Below are positions 1-7,846 of a stretch of DNA of 13,314 nucleotides, in pieces. The position numbers and the translations under genes were made by a program. A model generated the notes under the pieces. That model saw only the letters and a list, made by a program, of their open reading frames with translations, made no database searches and had not been told where the DNA came from. The stretch is taken from the NCBI GenBank assembly GCA_938036275.1, contig CALHPI010000010.1, forward strand, positions 1 through 13,314, read 5' to 3'. Numbering within the stretch: position 1 is the first letter of the stretch; the number at the start of each line of letters is the position of its first letter. The stretch comes from Minisyncoccota bacterium. GTDB lineage: Bacteria; Patescibacteriota; Minisyncoccia; UBA6257; HR35.

Positions 1-168
1 GATGAAAAATTAATCATTTACAATCCGAAAAATAATAAAATTAAGGAAATTAAATTGGAAGATAAGTTTGATATTGTTAGACCGAAGTTAACGCCTTTAG
101 GAATTATTTTTTGGAATCGATTGGATGCCAAATTTTATTTGATAGAATCGAAAAAATTGCCTCTCTAA
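1..168 (+). CDS. C-terminal fragment of an unrecognised protein, cut by the window edge
   Basis: Frame 1 is open from the first base to a TAA at 166-168, giving the last 55 residues of a protein whose start lies outside the window. Codon use (TTA, ATT, AAA rich) matches neighbouring genes. The piece is polar and strand-like, with a stretch reading LIIYNPKNNKIKEIKL and later PKLTPLGIIFW. That resembles blades of TolB/PD40-type beta-propellers, but the fragment is too short to assign. Its last 72 bases lie opposite the 3' end of yidC, covering only the non-conserved YidC tail, so both genes can be real. The two genes converge and no terminator hairpin is visible between them. It could also be a chance open frame. 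Confidence 0.45.
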   Translation, partial: DEKLIIYNPKNNKIKEIKLEDKFDIVRPKLTPLGIIFWNRLDAKFYLIESKKLPL

Positions 169-732
169 GAAAGTTAAAATTAAATTAATTAGCCAATAAA
201 GATTAAAAAGAGCTGGAAATTGGATAAGAATTAAAACAACAAAACCAGAAAGAAAAAAAGCGATTTTCCTTTGATCCTTAGGTAAATTGAAAACTGTTAA
301 AAACTGGAAAATAATTACTGCTAAGACAAGAAAAATATTTTTTTGGGATAAATCGATAGATTGAAGGAAGATTAAATTTAAATTTTTATTATCAACAAGA
401 CTTTTTAAAACAAAGAAAATAGAAAAGAGAATTGGTAAAGGTAAAAATTGAATAAGCATTGTCAAAAGAGGATTATAGTTTTCTTCTTTATAAATTTGGG
501 CTAAAACTTCAGCTTGTTTTTGAAAATCATTTTTATATTTTCTCAAGGTTTCTTGAACTCTCGGCCTTATTCTTTGGAGTTTTAATTCCTCTAAAAAAGC
601 TAAATAATCTATTGGTAATAAAGCAATTTTTAAAAGAAAAGTAAAAACAATAATGGTAATTCCGTAATCATGAAAAAAAGAATTAAGCCAAAAGATAAAA
701 CCTAAAAATCCTTGATTTAAAATTTCAAACAT
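97..732 (-). CDS. yidC: YidC/Oxa1-family membrane protein insertase (short form)
   Basis: Membrane insertase that helps proteins enter and fold in the cytoplasmic membrane, alone or with SecYEG. The 211 residues cover the conserved Oxa1 core: first core helix about 24-41, a charged cytoplasmic hairpin about 45-85, the NP...LIQ..P.P region at 87-100 leading into the second helix, further helices about 132-148 and 156-175, and the final FPALFNLYW helix about 172-189. It has no lipoprotein cysteine and no large periplasmic domain, and is shorter than the 250-280 residues usual in Firmicutes. The conserved groove arginine ahead of LLP in the first helix is lysine here (K35, codon AAA at 628-630). 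The ATG overlaps the end of rnpA by 8 nt, the classic rpmH-rnpA-yidC order but without yidD. The family call is confident; insertion activity with lysine is inferred. Confidence 0.9.
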   Translation of the reverse strand: MFEILNQGFLGFIFWLNSFFHDYGITIIVFTFLLKIALLPIDYLAFLEELKLQRIRPRVQETLRKYKNDFQKQAEVLAQIYKEENYNPLLTMLIQFLPLPILFSIFFVLKSLVDNKNLNLIFLQSIDLSQKNIFLVLAVIIFQFLTVFNLPKDQRKIAFFLSGFVVLILIQFPALFNLYWLINLILTFLERQFFRFYQIKFGIQSIPKNNS

Positions 733-1045
733 TAATTTTAAGAAAAATTTTTAAGAACGATTCAGGAGTAATTTTTTGATGTCGGGGAAAAATTAAAAAA
801 TCATAAAATTTAATTCGACTTTCTTTTAAGAGTTTATTTATTATCGCATAAATTTTTCTTTTAATTTTATTTCTTAAAGTTGCTTTTTTGAAAATTTCTT
901 TTTTACAAATCACGGCAAAACGAGGATAAGCTAAACTATTTTTTTGATAATAAATTAAAAAATCATCAGTTTCAATTTTTTTAAAGCGAGCCGTAAAAAA
1001 TTTTCTAAGATCTTCACCACTAAGTTTAAATTTCTTTTTAATCAT
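725..1045 (-). CDS. rnpA: Ribonuclease P protein component
   Basis: Small basic protein that binds the RNase P RNA and helps it remove 5' leaders from tRNA precursors. At 106 residues it is slightly shorter than the usual 110-120. The family's RNA-binding signature is visible as RNKIKRKI at about residues 58-65, preceded by the FAVICKK strand at 43-49 and followed by the helix and the FLIFPR strand at 83-88. Lysine and arginine are abundant throughout. The ATG shares one base with the rpmH stop (TAATG), and the 3' end overlaps yidC by 8 nt, so expression is probably coupled to ribosomal protein L34. A tRNA that needs RNase P lies two genes upstream in the same direction. Confidence 0.9.
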   Translation of the reverse strand: MIKKKFKLSGEDLRKFFTARFKKIETDDFLIYYQKNSLAYPRFAVICKKEIFKKATLRNKIKRKIYAIINKLLKESRIKFYDFLIFPRHQKITPESFLKIFLKINV

Positions 1046-1161
1046 TAAACCGTTAATCGGAATCTTCCCTTTCTTCGTCTTCGTTGCAAAATTTTTCTGC
1101 CTGCCTTGGTTCTTTTTCTGGCTAAAAATCCTGAAGTTCTTTTTTGTTTTAGTTTTGTCAT
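1045..1161 (-). CDS. rpmH: 50S ribosomal protein L34
   Basis: A 38-residue, very basic protein of the large ribosomal subunit. The translation reads TKLKQKRTSGFLARKRTKAG followed by RKILQRRRRKGRFRL, the L34 pattern (K-R-T-x-G-F-x-x-R, then GRKxLxRRRxKGR). It lacks most of the usual N-terminal MKRTYQPS segment; the frame upstream of this ATG runs into the tRNA gene and offers no better start. The ATG lies 9 nt from the last base of tRNA-Gln, with no Shine-Dalgarno sequence. Translation must therefore start on a very short leader if the tRNA is cut out of the transcript. The stop overlaps the rnpA start by one base. Confidence 0.93.
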   Translation of the reverse strand: MTKLKQKRTSGFLARKRTKAGRKILQRRRRKGRFRLTV

Positions 1162-1170
1162 CTTAAAAGG

Positions 1171-1241
1171 CTGCGGGGCTAGGACTCGAACCTAGACCAA
1201 GGGATCCAAAGTCCCTTGTGCTACCATTACACCACCCCGCA
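1171..1241 (-). tRNA. tRNA-Gln(TTG)
   Basis: A complete 71-nt cloverleaf can be drawn. The acceptor stem TGCGGGG pairs with CCCCGCA, with discriminator G at 1171. The D arm is closed by GTG/CAC. The anticodon stem AGGGA/TCCCT carries loop CTTTGGA, placing anticodon TTG at 1207-1209 (reads CAA, Gln). The T stem CTAGG/CCTAG closes loop TTCGAGT. The 3' CCA is not encoded (the gene is followed by CCT), so it would be added by a nucleotidyltransferase. It sits 14 nt after the dnaX stop and 9 nt before the rpmH start, as an internal member of the minus-strand array. Confidence 0.96.
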
Positions 1242-1255
1242 TTTTTTTATTTATT

Positions 1256-2347
1256 TTATTTTACCTCAAAATATTCAATTAAGGCAAGTTCAATTGGTAA
1301 AAGTAATGACGGTGGTTCTTTTTTTAAATAACTATCAGCTTCAAAAAGAAGAAAACTTAATTTTTTCAAATCTTCGAGAGAAAATTTTTCGTTAATTTTT
1401 TTCATTTTTTCAATAAACTCTTCGGGTTTTTCAGTTTCTAAATGTTTAGCATATTCGGGATGAAGTTTTAAAAACATTAATTGTCTTATAGTTTTAAGTA
1501 AAGAGCGTAAAAACAAACTTAAATCAAAACCTTCAGCATAAATTTTTTCTAAAAAACTTAAAGAATCTTTAACCTTTTTTTCACTGATTAATTCTAAAAA
1601 TTCTAAAATTTTACTTAAGCTCAAATGACCCAAAAATTCAGCTACTAAGTTTTCAGTTAATTTTGAATGAGGATTTAAACTCAAAGCAATTTTTTCAAGC
1701 AAAGTTTCAGCATCTCTTAAAGAACCGCCAGATTCCTCAGCAATAAAATAGAGAGCTGGCTCTTCATAAGCAAAACCTTCATTGTCAGCGATCAATTTTA
1801 ATTTAGCAACAATTTGAGGCAAACTAATTCGGCGAAAATCTAATCTTTGAACTCGGGAAAGAATTGTAGGGATAATTCTTGTTGGTTCAGTTGTTGCTAA
1901 AATGAAAATAGCATGTGCTGGAGGTTCCTCTAAGGTTTTTAAAAGAGCATTAGCTGCTTCCTCAGTTAAAGAATGAGCTTCATCAATAATAAAAACCTTA
2001 TATTTTCCTTGTAAAGGTCGGAAGCCAATATGTTCTTGAAGATTGCGGATATCATCAATTTTGCGATGGGAAGCAGCGTCAATTTCAATAACATCTAAAA
2101 ATTTATTTTCTTGAAATAAACGACAAACAAGACATTCGCCACAAGGTTCACCATCTTTTCTTTGTAAACAATTTAAAGCTTTAGCATAAATCCGAGCTAC
2201 ACTTGTTTTACCGGTACCTTTTTCACCAGCAAACAAATAACCATGAGGAATGGTTTCTTTTTTTAAAAAATTTTTTAAAATTTTAACAACAATTTCTTGA
2301 CCAACTACCTCACGAAAAAATTTTGGTCGGTATTTATGATAAAACAT
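1256..2347 (-). CDS. dnaX: DNA polymerase III clamp-loader subunit gamma/tau, short form
   Basis: AAA+ ATPase of the clamp loader that opens the sliding clamp and places it on primed DNA. Visible are the N-terminal YHKYRPKFF...GQ motif, Walker A GEKGTGKT at 41-48, four zinc-binding cysteines at 60, 69, 72 and 75, Walker B with DEAH at 122-125, the sensor-1 region ATTEPTRIIPTILSR at 151-165 with the arginine finger R165, and a helical clamp-loader domain to residue 363. The usual cysteine after SR (SRC) is valine here. It ends soon after domain III, so it resembles the gamma product and lacks the tau domains that bind helicase and polymerase. The ATG follows the rpoD stop directly (TAAATG), implying translational coupling. 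The stop is 14 nt from the tRNA. Confidence 0.93.
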   Translation of the reverse strand: MFYHKYRPKFFREVVGQEIVVKILKNFLKKETIPHGYLFAGEKGTGKTSVARIYAKALNCLQRKDGEPCGECLVCRLFQENKFLDVIEIDAASHRKIDDIRNLQEHIGFRPLQGKYKVFIIDEAHSLTEEAANALLKTLEEPPAHAIFILATTEPTRIIPTILSRVQRLDFRRISLPQIVAKLKLIADNEGFAYEEPALYFIAEESGGSLRDAETLLEKIALSLNPHSKLTENLVAEFLGHLSLSKILEFLELISEKKVKDSLSFLEKIYAEGFDLSLFLRSLLKTIRQLMFLKLHPEYAKHLETEKPEEFIEKMKKINEKFSLEDLKKLSFLLFEADSYLKKEPPSLLLPIELALIEYFEVK

Positions 2348-3433
2348 TTAGCCCCACTGTTCTTTAAGTTTTTTAATAAGCTCGTTATGTTTTAATTTTT
2401 CTAAAGCTTTAATCTCAATTTGTCTAACTCTTTCGCGAGTAATGCCATAGATTTTTCCGATTTCTTCCAAAGTATGCATAACCCCATCTTCAAGACCATA
2501 TCTTAAACTGATTACTCTTCTTTCCTTAGGGTTTAAATCACGAATCGCTTTTTTTAATTGTTCTCGTAAAGCTGCAGCCGAAGCTATCTTTTCAGGAGTA
2601 ACTGTTGAGGTATCAGGAATAAGTTCTTTTAAAAGAGAATCACCTTCGCCAATTGGCGATTCTAAGGAGATTGTATCAGGCACATATTTTAAAAGTTTTT
2701 GGACTTTTTGAGTTGGTAAATTCATCTCTGCTGCCAGTTCTTCAGGTGTTGGTTCGCGGTCTAAAATACTTGCTAATTTCTTTTTAGCTTTATTTAATTT
2801 ATATAAAGTTTCAACAACATGAACTGGTAAACGAATTGTTCGGGCTTGATCTGATAAAGCTCGCGAAATTGCCTGACGAATCCACCAAGTGGCAAAAGTC
2901 GAGAATTTAAAACCCCGACGCCAATCAAATTTATCAACTGCTTTTGCTAACCCGATATTACCTTCTTGAATCAAATCCAAAAGAGTTAAACCTTTACTTC
3001 GGCCGAGATACTTTTTAGCAATACTGACAACCAATCTTAAGTTTGATTTAATTAATCTTTCCCGCGCTTCTAAATCTCCTTGGGCTGCTTTTTTAGCTAT
3101 TTTTTTTTCTTCTTCAGGAGTTAACAGTGGATATTTGCCGATTTCTGTTAAATATTTTTGAGTTGCATCAGCCAATTCCTCTTCAGTAAAGTCTTGAGTT
3201 TTGGCTTCTTGCCAAAGTTCACTGGTGCTTTTAAGTTCAATCCCTGATGTCTCTAACCTCTCATAAATTTTTTCTAGAATATCAAAATTATCCTCAATAT
3301 CTGGAAATAAATATAAAATCTCTTCTTCAGTAACAAACCCTCTTTCTCGGCCTTTATCGATCAAAACCTTTATTTTTTCTTCAATAATTTTTTCCTGATC
3401 TTTCTCTGCTTTTTTTATTTTTCTTTTTTTCAT
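2348..3433 (-). CDS. rpoD: Housekeeping RNA polymerase sigma factor (RpoD/SigA)
   Basis: Primary sigma-70 factor that directs RNA polymerase to -10/-35 promoters. In order: a charged region 1.1-like segment about 14-68; region 1.2 at about 88-120 ([17 protein letters not shown]); region 2 at about 124-193 with [30 protein letters not shown] and the -10-melting [13 protein letters not shown] (178-189); region 3 with [10 protein letters not shown]; the region 3.2 loop [15 protein letters not shown]; and region 4 with the -35-reading [20 protein letters not shown] helix-turn-helix at 321-340. The length of 361 is normal for a compact SigA. Region 1.2 has DATQKYL instead of the common DPVRMYL. 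It overlaps dnaG by 4 nt and abuts dnaX, a version of the dnaG-rpoD macromolecular synthesis operon. Confidence 0.97.
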   Translation of the reverse strand: MKKRKIKKAEKDQEKIIEEKIKVLIDKGRERGFVTEEEILYLFPDIEDNFDILEKIYERLETSGIELKSTSELWQEAKTQDFTEEELADATQKYLTEIGKYPLLTPEEEKKIAKKAAQGDLEARERLIKSNLRLVVSIAKKYLGRSKGLTLLDLIQEGNIGLAKAVDKFDWRRGFKFSTFATWWIRQAISRALSDQARTIRLPVHVVETLYKLNKAKKKLASILDREPTPEELAAEMNLPTQKVQKLLKYVPDTISLESPIGEGDSLLKELIPDTSTVTPEKIASAAALREQLKKAIRDLNPKERRVISLRYGLEDGVMHTLEEIGKIYGITRERVRQIEIKALEKLKHNELIKKLKEQWG

Positions 3434-5049
3434 TGTTTTTCAATTTTTCTTAATTCTTTAAGAAGATTGTTTATTTCCATCATAATTTTATCAAATTCTT
3501 CAGCCGGCGCCAATTTTAATTTTTCATTTAAATTTTTTAAATTATTTTTAAGAACAATTCGCTTCAAATTGATTAATGTCTTTTTCATCTCCCGAGGTAA
3601 AGAAATTTTGGAACTCAGATAAAAACTTTTAGCCATCTCTAAATAATCTTTCTCATTTTCATTAAGTTCATCTTTCAAAACTCTTTCCAGAAGTTCTTGA
3701 AATTTTAAAGGTAGCAAATTTTTGACCTCCTCTAAAACTAAATTATCCTTTTGCAGATAGATTAAAGAAACCAATTTTAAAGAGAATTTTTCTTCAAGGC
3801 TTTTTTCTTCGACAAGTTCTTTTTCTTCTAAAGAGGGGACTAAATCTTCAATTTGTCTTAATTCTTCTTCTAAAAGATTTTTGGAAATTCCTAAAAAAGT
3901 ACTCAATTTTTCTAAATAATTGTTAATTTCGATCGGTTTTAAAGATTTGATTTGTGGCAAAAAAATATTTAAAATTTCTTGGCCCCTTTCTCGACCATAC
4001 TTTTCAAAAAGCAAATTTAAAAGATAATCTTCAAATTTTTCTTCTGGAAAAGTAGTTGCTTTTTGGCTGGTAAAAAATTCAGCTAAGTCTTTTCCTGGAT
4101 AAATGGCTTGATAAGTGCGAAAATTAAACTTTTTAGCTAAAAGATTAGCTCTTAAGGAAGCAGAAAAACCAGCTTCATCATTATCAAAAGCAAAAACAAT
4201 CTCCTGAGCATATTTTTTTAATTTTCTTAAGTGATCTTCAGTTAAAGCAGAACCAGAAACAGCGACAACATTTTTTAAATTATTTTGCCAAGCCAGCAAA
4301 AAATCAAACTGTCCTTCAACTAAAAAAACTTTTTTGGTTTGTAAAAGATATTCTTTGCTATAAAAAAGACCATAGAGAAATTGAGATTTTTTAAATAAAG
4401 AAGTCTCGGGTGAATTTAAATATTTTGGTCCTAATTCTTTTTGGAAAAGTCGGCCACTAAAACCAATCAGTTTACCTCGTTCATCTCTTAAAGGGAAGAT
4501 AAGACGTGATTGAAAGCGGTCAAAATTTTTTTCATCAATTAAACCAGCCTTTTTTATTTTTTCTAAAGAATAACCAAGAGAATAAAGATAATCTCTTAAC
4601 AGAGTATTTCCTGGGGAAAAACCAAGTTCAAAATCATTAATTGTTTTTTCCGTCAACCCCCGCTCGCGCAAATAATCTAAAGCATCTTTATTGTCTTTTA
4701 AATTTTGACGAAAGAATTTTAAAGCGGCATAATTGATTTCTAAGATTTCTTTTTCTTCTCGAGCCAGTTCCTGAGGTTGTCTTTTAATTTCTAAACCATA
4801 ATCTTCTTTCAATTTTTCTAAAACCTGAGAATAGCTAAGATTTTCAATTTTCATTAAAAATTTAAAAACATCACCACCTTCGCCACAACCAAAGCATTTG
4901 AAAATCTGCCTTTCTGGTGAAACATAAAAAGAAGGTTTAGTTTCCTTATGAAAAGGACAAAGACCAACAAAATAGCGACCAACTTTCTTTAATTTGACAT
5001 ATCTTTGAACAACCTCAAAAATATCAAGTTGATTTTTAAGACTTTCCAT
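3430..5049 (-). CDS. dnaG: DNA primase DnaG
   Basis: Makes the RNA primers for replication. The N-terminal CHC2 zinc domain has ligands C31, H34, C52 and C55 (CPFH...CFGC). The polymerase core includes [23 protein letters not shown] at about 178-200. The TOPRIM domain carries the metal-binding VEG at 244-246 and FDNDEAG at 288-294, where DND replaces the more usual DGD. The C-terminal part from about 400 is helical and divergent, probably the helicase-binding domain. At 539 residues it is a little shorter than the E. coli primase. The ATG lies inside the end of the upstream ATPase gene (14-nt overlap), and the TGA stop overlaps the rpoD ATG by 4 nt, so its expression is probably coupled to both neighbours. 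Confidence 0.96.
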   Translation of the reverse strand: MESLKNQLDIFEVVQRYVKLKKVGRYFVGLCPFHKETKPSFYVSPERQIFKCFGCGEGGDVFKFLMKIENLSYSQVLEKLKEDYGLEIKRQPQELAREEKEILEINYAALKFFRQNLKDNKDALDYLRERGLTEKTINDFELGFSPGNTLLRDYLYSLGYSLEKIKKAGLIDEKNFDRFQSRLIFPLRDERGKLIGFSGRLFQKELGPKYLNSPETSLFKKSQFLYGLFYSKEYLLQTKKVFLVEGQFDFLLAWQNNLKNVVAVSGSALTEDHLRKLKKYAQEIVFAFDNDEAGFSASLRANLLAKKFNFRTYQAIYPGKDLAEFFTSQKATTFPEEKFEDYLLNLLFEKYGRERGQEILNIFLPQIKSLKPIEINNYLEKLSTFLGISKNLLEEELRQIEDLVPSLEEKELVEEKSLEEKFSLKLVSLIYLQKDNLVLEEVKNLLPLKFQELLERVLKDELNENEKDYLEMAKSFYLSSKISLPREMKKTLINLKRIVLKNNLKNLNEKLKLAPAEEFDKIMMEINNLLKELRKIEKQ

Positions 5050-6532
5050 TTTGTAATTTTTTTAAAATTTCATCTAAGCTATTTTCAGTTTCTGGTTTCT
5101 TTTGTTTTTCCTTGACTAAGATTTCTGTTTCCACAGCTTTTTTTAGTGAAATTCCTGTTTTAATCTGAGCCTGACAATCTTCGCAAATTTCTACTCCCTT
5201 TTGTGAATAAAAAGCTTGACCACACTGACGACAATAAATTAAATTCTTATCTTCAACGGAAACTTCTTTATAGATTTTACTGATTCTCATCTCAACTAAA
5301 CTACGACGTTTAGCATATTTTAAGTGATTTAAGCTAATAATCTCATCTTTATAAGAAATTTCTGGTCGAGGTTGTGGTGGTAAAGTGGTGGCTAAAAATG
5401 GATTTGAAGGCGTATTATCAACTAAAAGCTTGACATAAGCATGGTAAGCGGGCAAATTCAAAAAATCCTCCAATTTAACTAAATAGCCAAATTCTTTAAC
5501 AAAAACCTCAGCATCAACAGTGCCTAAGCGAAAGATAATGAAAGTTCCGACATTACCCAAGATAGCTTTAATTATTTTTTCATCAACTTGATCTAGATAT
5601 TGATGAGACAAAATAAGATTGAGACGATACTTTCTGGCTTCGGACAAAATATTGATAAAAGATTCAGTAGCAAAATTTTGAAACTCATCAACATAAAGAT
5701 AAAAATCTCTTCTTTTTTCTTCAGGAAGATCGACCCGACTCATAGCTGCTAGTTGCAATTTAGTAATTAAAAGACCGCCCAGTAAAGCTGAGGTTTCTTC
5801 ACCAATAGCGCCAACAGCTAAATTAACCAGTAAAATTTGCCCATTATCCATAATTTCTCTTAAATCAAAAGATGACTCAGTTTGACCAATAATATTTCTG
5901 ATTAAAGGATTAGTAATAAATTGACCAACTTTGTTCTGAATTGGTGCTACCGCTTCAGTTCGAAATTGAAGATGATATTTATTAAATTCTTGAGTCCAAA
6001 AAGCTTTAACAACTTGGTCTTGAAGATTAGCAACAACTTTTTGGCGAAAATTATCATCAGCTAACATACGATTAACATCTAAGAGAGTCGCGCCTGGCCA
6101 TTCCAAAAGAGCAAGTAAAGTGTTAGTTAAGATATATTCCATTCGCGCTGACCAGGCATCAATCCAGATTTTTTTAAAAACTGAAAGCAAGCTTAAAGCA
6201 ACTAAATGACGCTGTTCCCAGGCAACCTTTTCTAAAGGATTGAAAGCAAAAGGATGGTCAGTATCAGTAGGATTAAAATAAATAACCTCATCAATTCTTT
6301 CTTTCGGAATAAAATCTAAAATTTTTTGAACACTATCGCCATGTGGATCAAGATAGGCTAAACCTTCATTATTTTTGATATCATCAATAATCATATTCTC
6401 TAAGAGAGTTGTTTTACCATGACCAGTTTTGCCAATAATGTAAAGATGTTTCCGGCGGTCAGCTCTTTTAATGCCAAATTCAATTTCTTGACCACGAAAA
6501 TGCGCTTTACCAATTGGTAAAATTCTTTCCAT
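5036..6532 (-). CDS. VirD4/TraD-like DNA-translocating ATPase with C-terminal zinc ribbon
   Basis: A 498-residue P-loop ATPase of the FtsK/HerA superfamily, type IV secretion coupling-protein branch, expected to move DNA or couple substrate to a membrane channel. Walker A is GKTGHGKTT at 34-42, followed by LAYLDPHGD at 58-66; Walker B is LYVDEFQNF at 279-287; LSHQYLDQ at 309-316 and GTFIIFRLGTVDAE at 329-342 match the later conserved motifs. C434, C437, C450 and C453 form a probable zinc ribbon. There is no transmembrane segment in the protein itself; the gene just upstream encodes a membrane-anchored partner, with a 9-nt gap. The dnaG start lies inside this gene's end. Family assignment is firm; a role in conjugation, DNA uptake or something else is inference. 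Confidence 0.85.
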   Translation of the reverse strand: MERILPIGKAHFRGQEIEFGIKRADRRKHLYIIGKTGHGKTTLLENMIIDDIKNNEGLAYLDPHGDSVQKILDFIPKERIDEVIYFNPTDTDHPFAFNPLEKVAWEQRHLVALSLLSVFKKIWIDAWSARMEYILTNTLLALLEWPGATLLDVNRMLADDNFRQKVVANLQDQVVKAFWTQEFNKYHLQFRTEAVAPIQNKVGQFITNPLIRNIIGQTESSFDLREIMDNGQILLVNLAVGAIGEETSALLGGLLITKLQLAAMSRVDLPEEKRRDFYLYVDEFQNFATESFINILSEARKYRLNLILSHQYLDQVDEKIIKAILGNVGTFIIFRLGTVDAEVFVKEFGYLVKLEDFLNLPAYHAYVKLLVDNTPSNPFLATTLPPQPRPEISYKDEIISLNHLKYAKRRSLVEMRISKIYKEVSVEDKNLIYCRQCGQAFYSQKGVEICEDCQAQIKTGISLKKAVETEILVKEKQKKPETENSLDEILKKLQNGKS

Positions 6533-6541
6533 CTTATTATT

Positions 6542-7846
6542 TTATTTTATCTTAGGTGGCGGGAATTCGCGGATAGGAATTCTTTCAAAGCCAGTTGGAG
6601 GAACAAATTGCATTGGTGGATGGAAAATTGAAGCTAATTCTTCGCTAGTTAAGATAAAACCGGCATCAAGATTTTTTTCTTTCAGTTTTTTTATGAGTTT
6701 ACTTGGTAAAAGAAGAGCTCGATATCTGAGAAAGAAAGAATAGTTAATTTTTTTAAGAATAAAGACAAACAAGGGATGTTTATCTGTTTCCGAAGTGAGA
6801 TAATTGAGGCTCAAACCATTTAAATCTTCAGTGCTAAAGTTTTTGAGAATACTTGAAATTAAAAAAGAGATTGATCCTTTGTTAAGATGATAAATATCAC
6901 GAGTAGCTATATAAGCAACATTGAAATTGCACCAATAACCCAATTTAGAAAGTTTAGCTTGAATAAGTTCAACAACGCGTCTTTCTCCGGGTGTTAGTTT
7001 TTGAATATTAAATTCTTTAGCTTCCTTTTTTTCGGTTGTTTTCCATTGAGGTTCACGAAAAGGAGCTAAAAGAAGATTGACAATAAATTCTTTAATTTCT
7101 TCCCAGGCTGATGGTTCTTTAACTTCCTCTTTGCCAATTAATTTATTAACTATTTTTTTACCCCTTTCAATCCATTTTTTACCATGCAAAGGATTATCCG
7201 GAGTTGTTGGTATAGCTAAAATTTGGAAAATTAACCATTCTTTATTGGATATTTGCGTTGCTGCTTCCGAAAAAGTACTAATCGGATCGATTTGTTGTTC
7301 AGGAGGCAAATTTTCCAAGGTTACATAAGTTTTCAAAGGGTAAGCATCCTCTTTAATTAAACGGACATCATAAATGGCTGTTTCGAAAAGAGCATTAGGC
7401 ACATTGGAAGGTAAAGATTTTAAGGGATCATTAATTTCTTCAAATTGAATTTCTGGATACTGAGAATAAAATCTTGTTTTAATAAAATCTTTTAATTCTT
7501 GAGGAAAACGGATATAGAATTTTAATTGACCATCATGGGCTATGATTAAAAAAGCATAACTTTTAGGAACAAAACCTTTAATATTTAAATTCCACCAAGT
7601 CAAATCTTGTTCAGGATCAGGATGAAGAGCATGAAGGGCATTAAAAATTTCTTCCATGGCTCGGGGAGTTCGAGTTATTCCTGAAGGAAATTTAATTTCT
7701 AAAAACCCCCACTTTAATTTTTGAACATAATTTCTTCTTTGGTTAGCTTTAAATTTATCCCAAACGATTTGGATAAGTAAAACCGGTAAAAGGAACCACC
7801 AAAAATCAAAAATAAATCTTAAAACAAATAACAGTGGGTCAATCAT
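6542..7846 (-). CDS. Membrane-anchored partner of the VirD4-like ATPase (uncharacterised)
   Basis: A 434-residue protein with one N-terminal transmembrane segment at about 12-29 and a positively charged stretch after it, suggesting a large cytoplasmic domain. Visible motifs are LEIKFP...[15 protein letters not shown] at about 49-72, the strand-rich [11 protein letters not shown] and [13 protein letters not shown] at about 105-138, and [11 protein letters not shown] at 401-411. I recall this order from the N-terminal portion of Patescibacterial VirB4/VirD4-like ATPases; here it has no P loop of its own and the ATPase is the next gene. The pair therefore looks like a split coupling protein. The ATG overlaps the stop of the sigma-like gene by 8 nt. 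It has no well-known experimental function. Confidence 0.6.
   Translation of the reverse strand: MIDPLLFVLRFIFDFWWFLLPVLLIQIVWDKFKANQRRNYVQKLKWGFLEIKFPSGITRTPRAMEEIFNALHALHPDPEQDLTWWNLNIKGFVPKSYAFLIIAHDGQLKFYIRFPQELKDFIKTRFYSQYPEIQFEEINDPLKSLPSNVPNALFETAIYDVRLIKEDAYPLKTYVTLENLPPEQQIDPISTFSEAATQISNKEWLIFQILAIPTTPDNPLHGKKWIERGKKIVNKLIGKEEVKEPSAWEEIKEFIVNLLLAPFREPQWKTTEKKEAKEFNIQKLTPGERRVVELIQAKLSKLGYWCNFNVAYIATRDIYHLNKGSISFLISSILKNFSTEDLNGLSLNYLTSETDKHPLFVFILKKINYSFFLRYRALLLPSKLIKKLKEKNLDAGFILTSEELASIFHPPMQFVPPTGFERIPIREFPPPKIK

Noticed and set aside
459..644. Plus-strand open frame of 61 codons inside yidC
   Set aside because: It lies opposite a clear YidC coding region, has no recognisable motif and is explained by the AT-rich complement.
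1242..1300. Separate promoter for the tRNA
   Set aside because: TTGAAT and TAAATA-like hexamers occur at poor spacing in an AT-rich stretch that is mostly dnaX coding sequence; the match is no better than background.
7077..7328. Plus-strand open frame of 83 codons inside the 434-aa membrane protein gene
   Set aside because: It is antisense to a well-supported gene, with no domain pattern and no promoter or ribosome binding site.
5036..7846. Integrated conjugative element
   Set aside because: There is no relaxase, integrase, VirB4, pilin gene, direct repeat or composition change; the pair is seamlessly overlapped with housekeeping genes.
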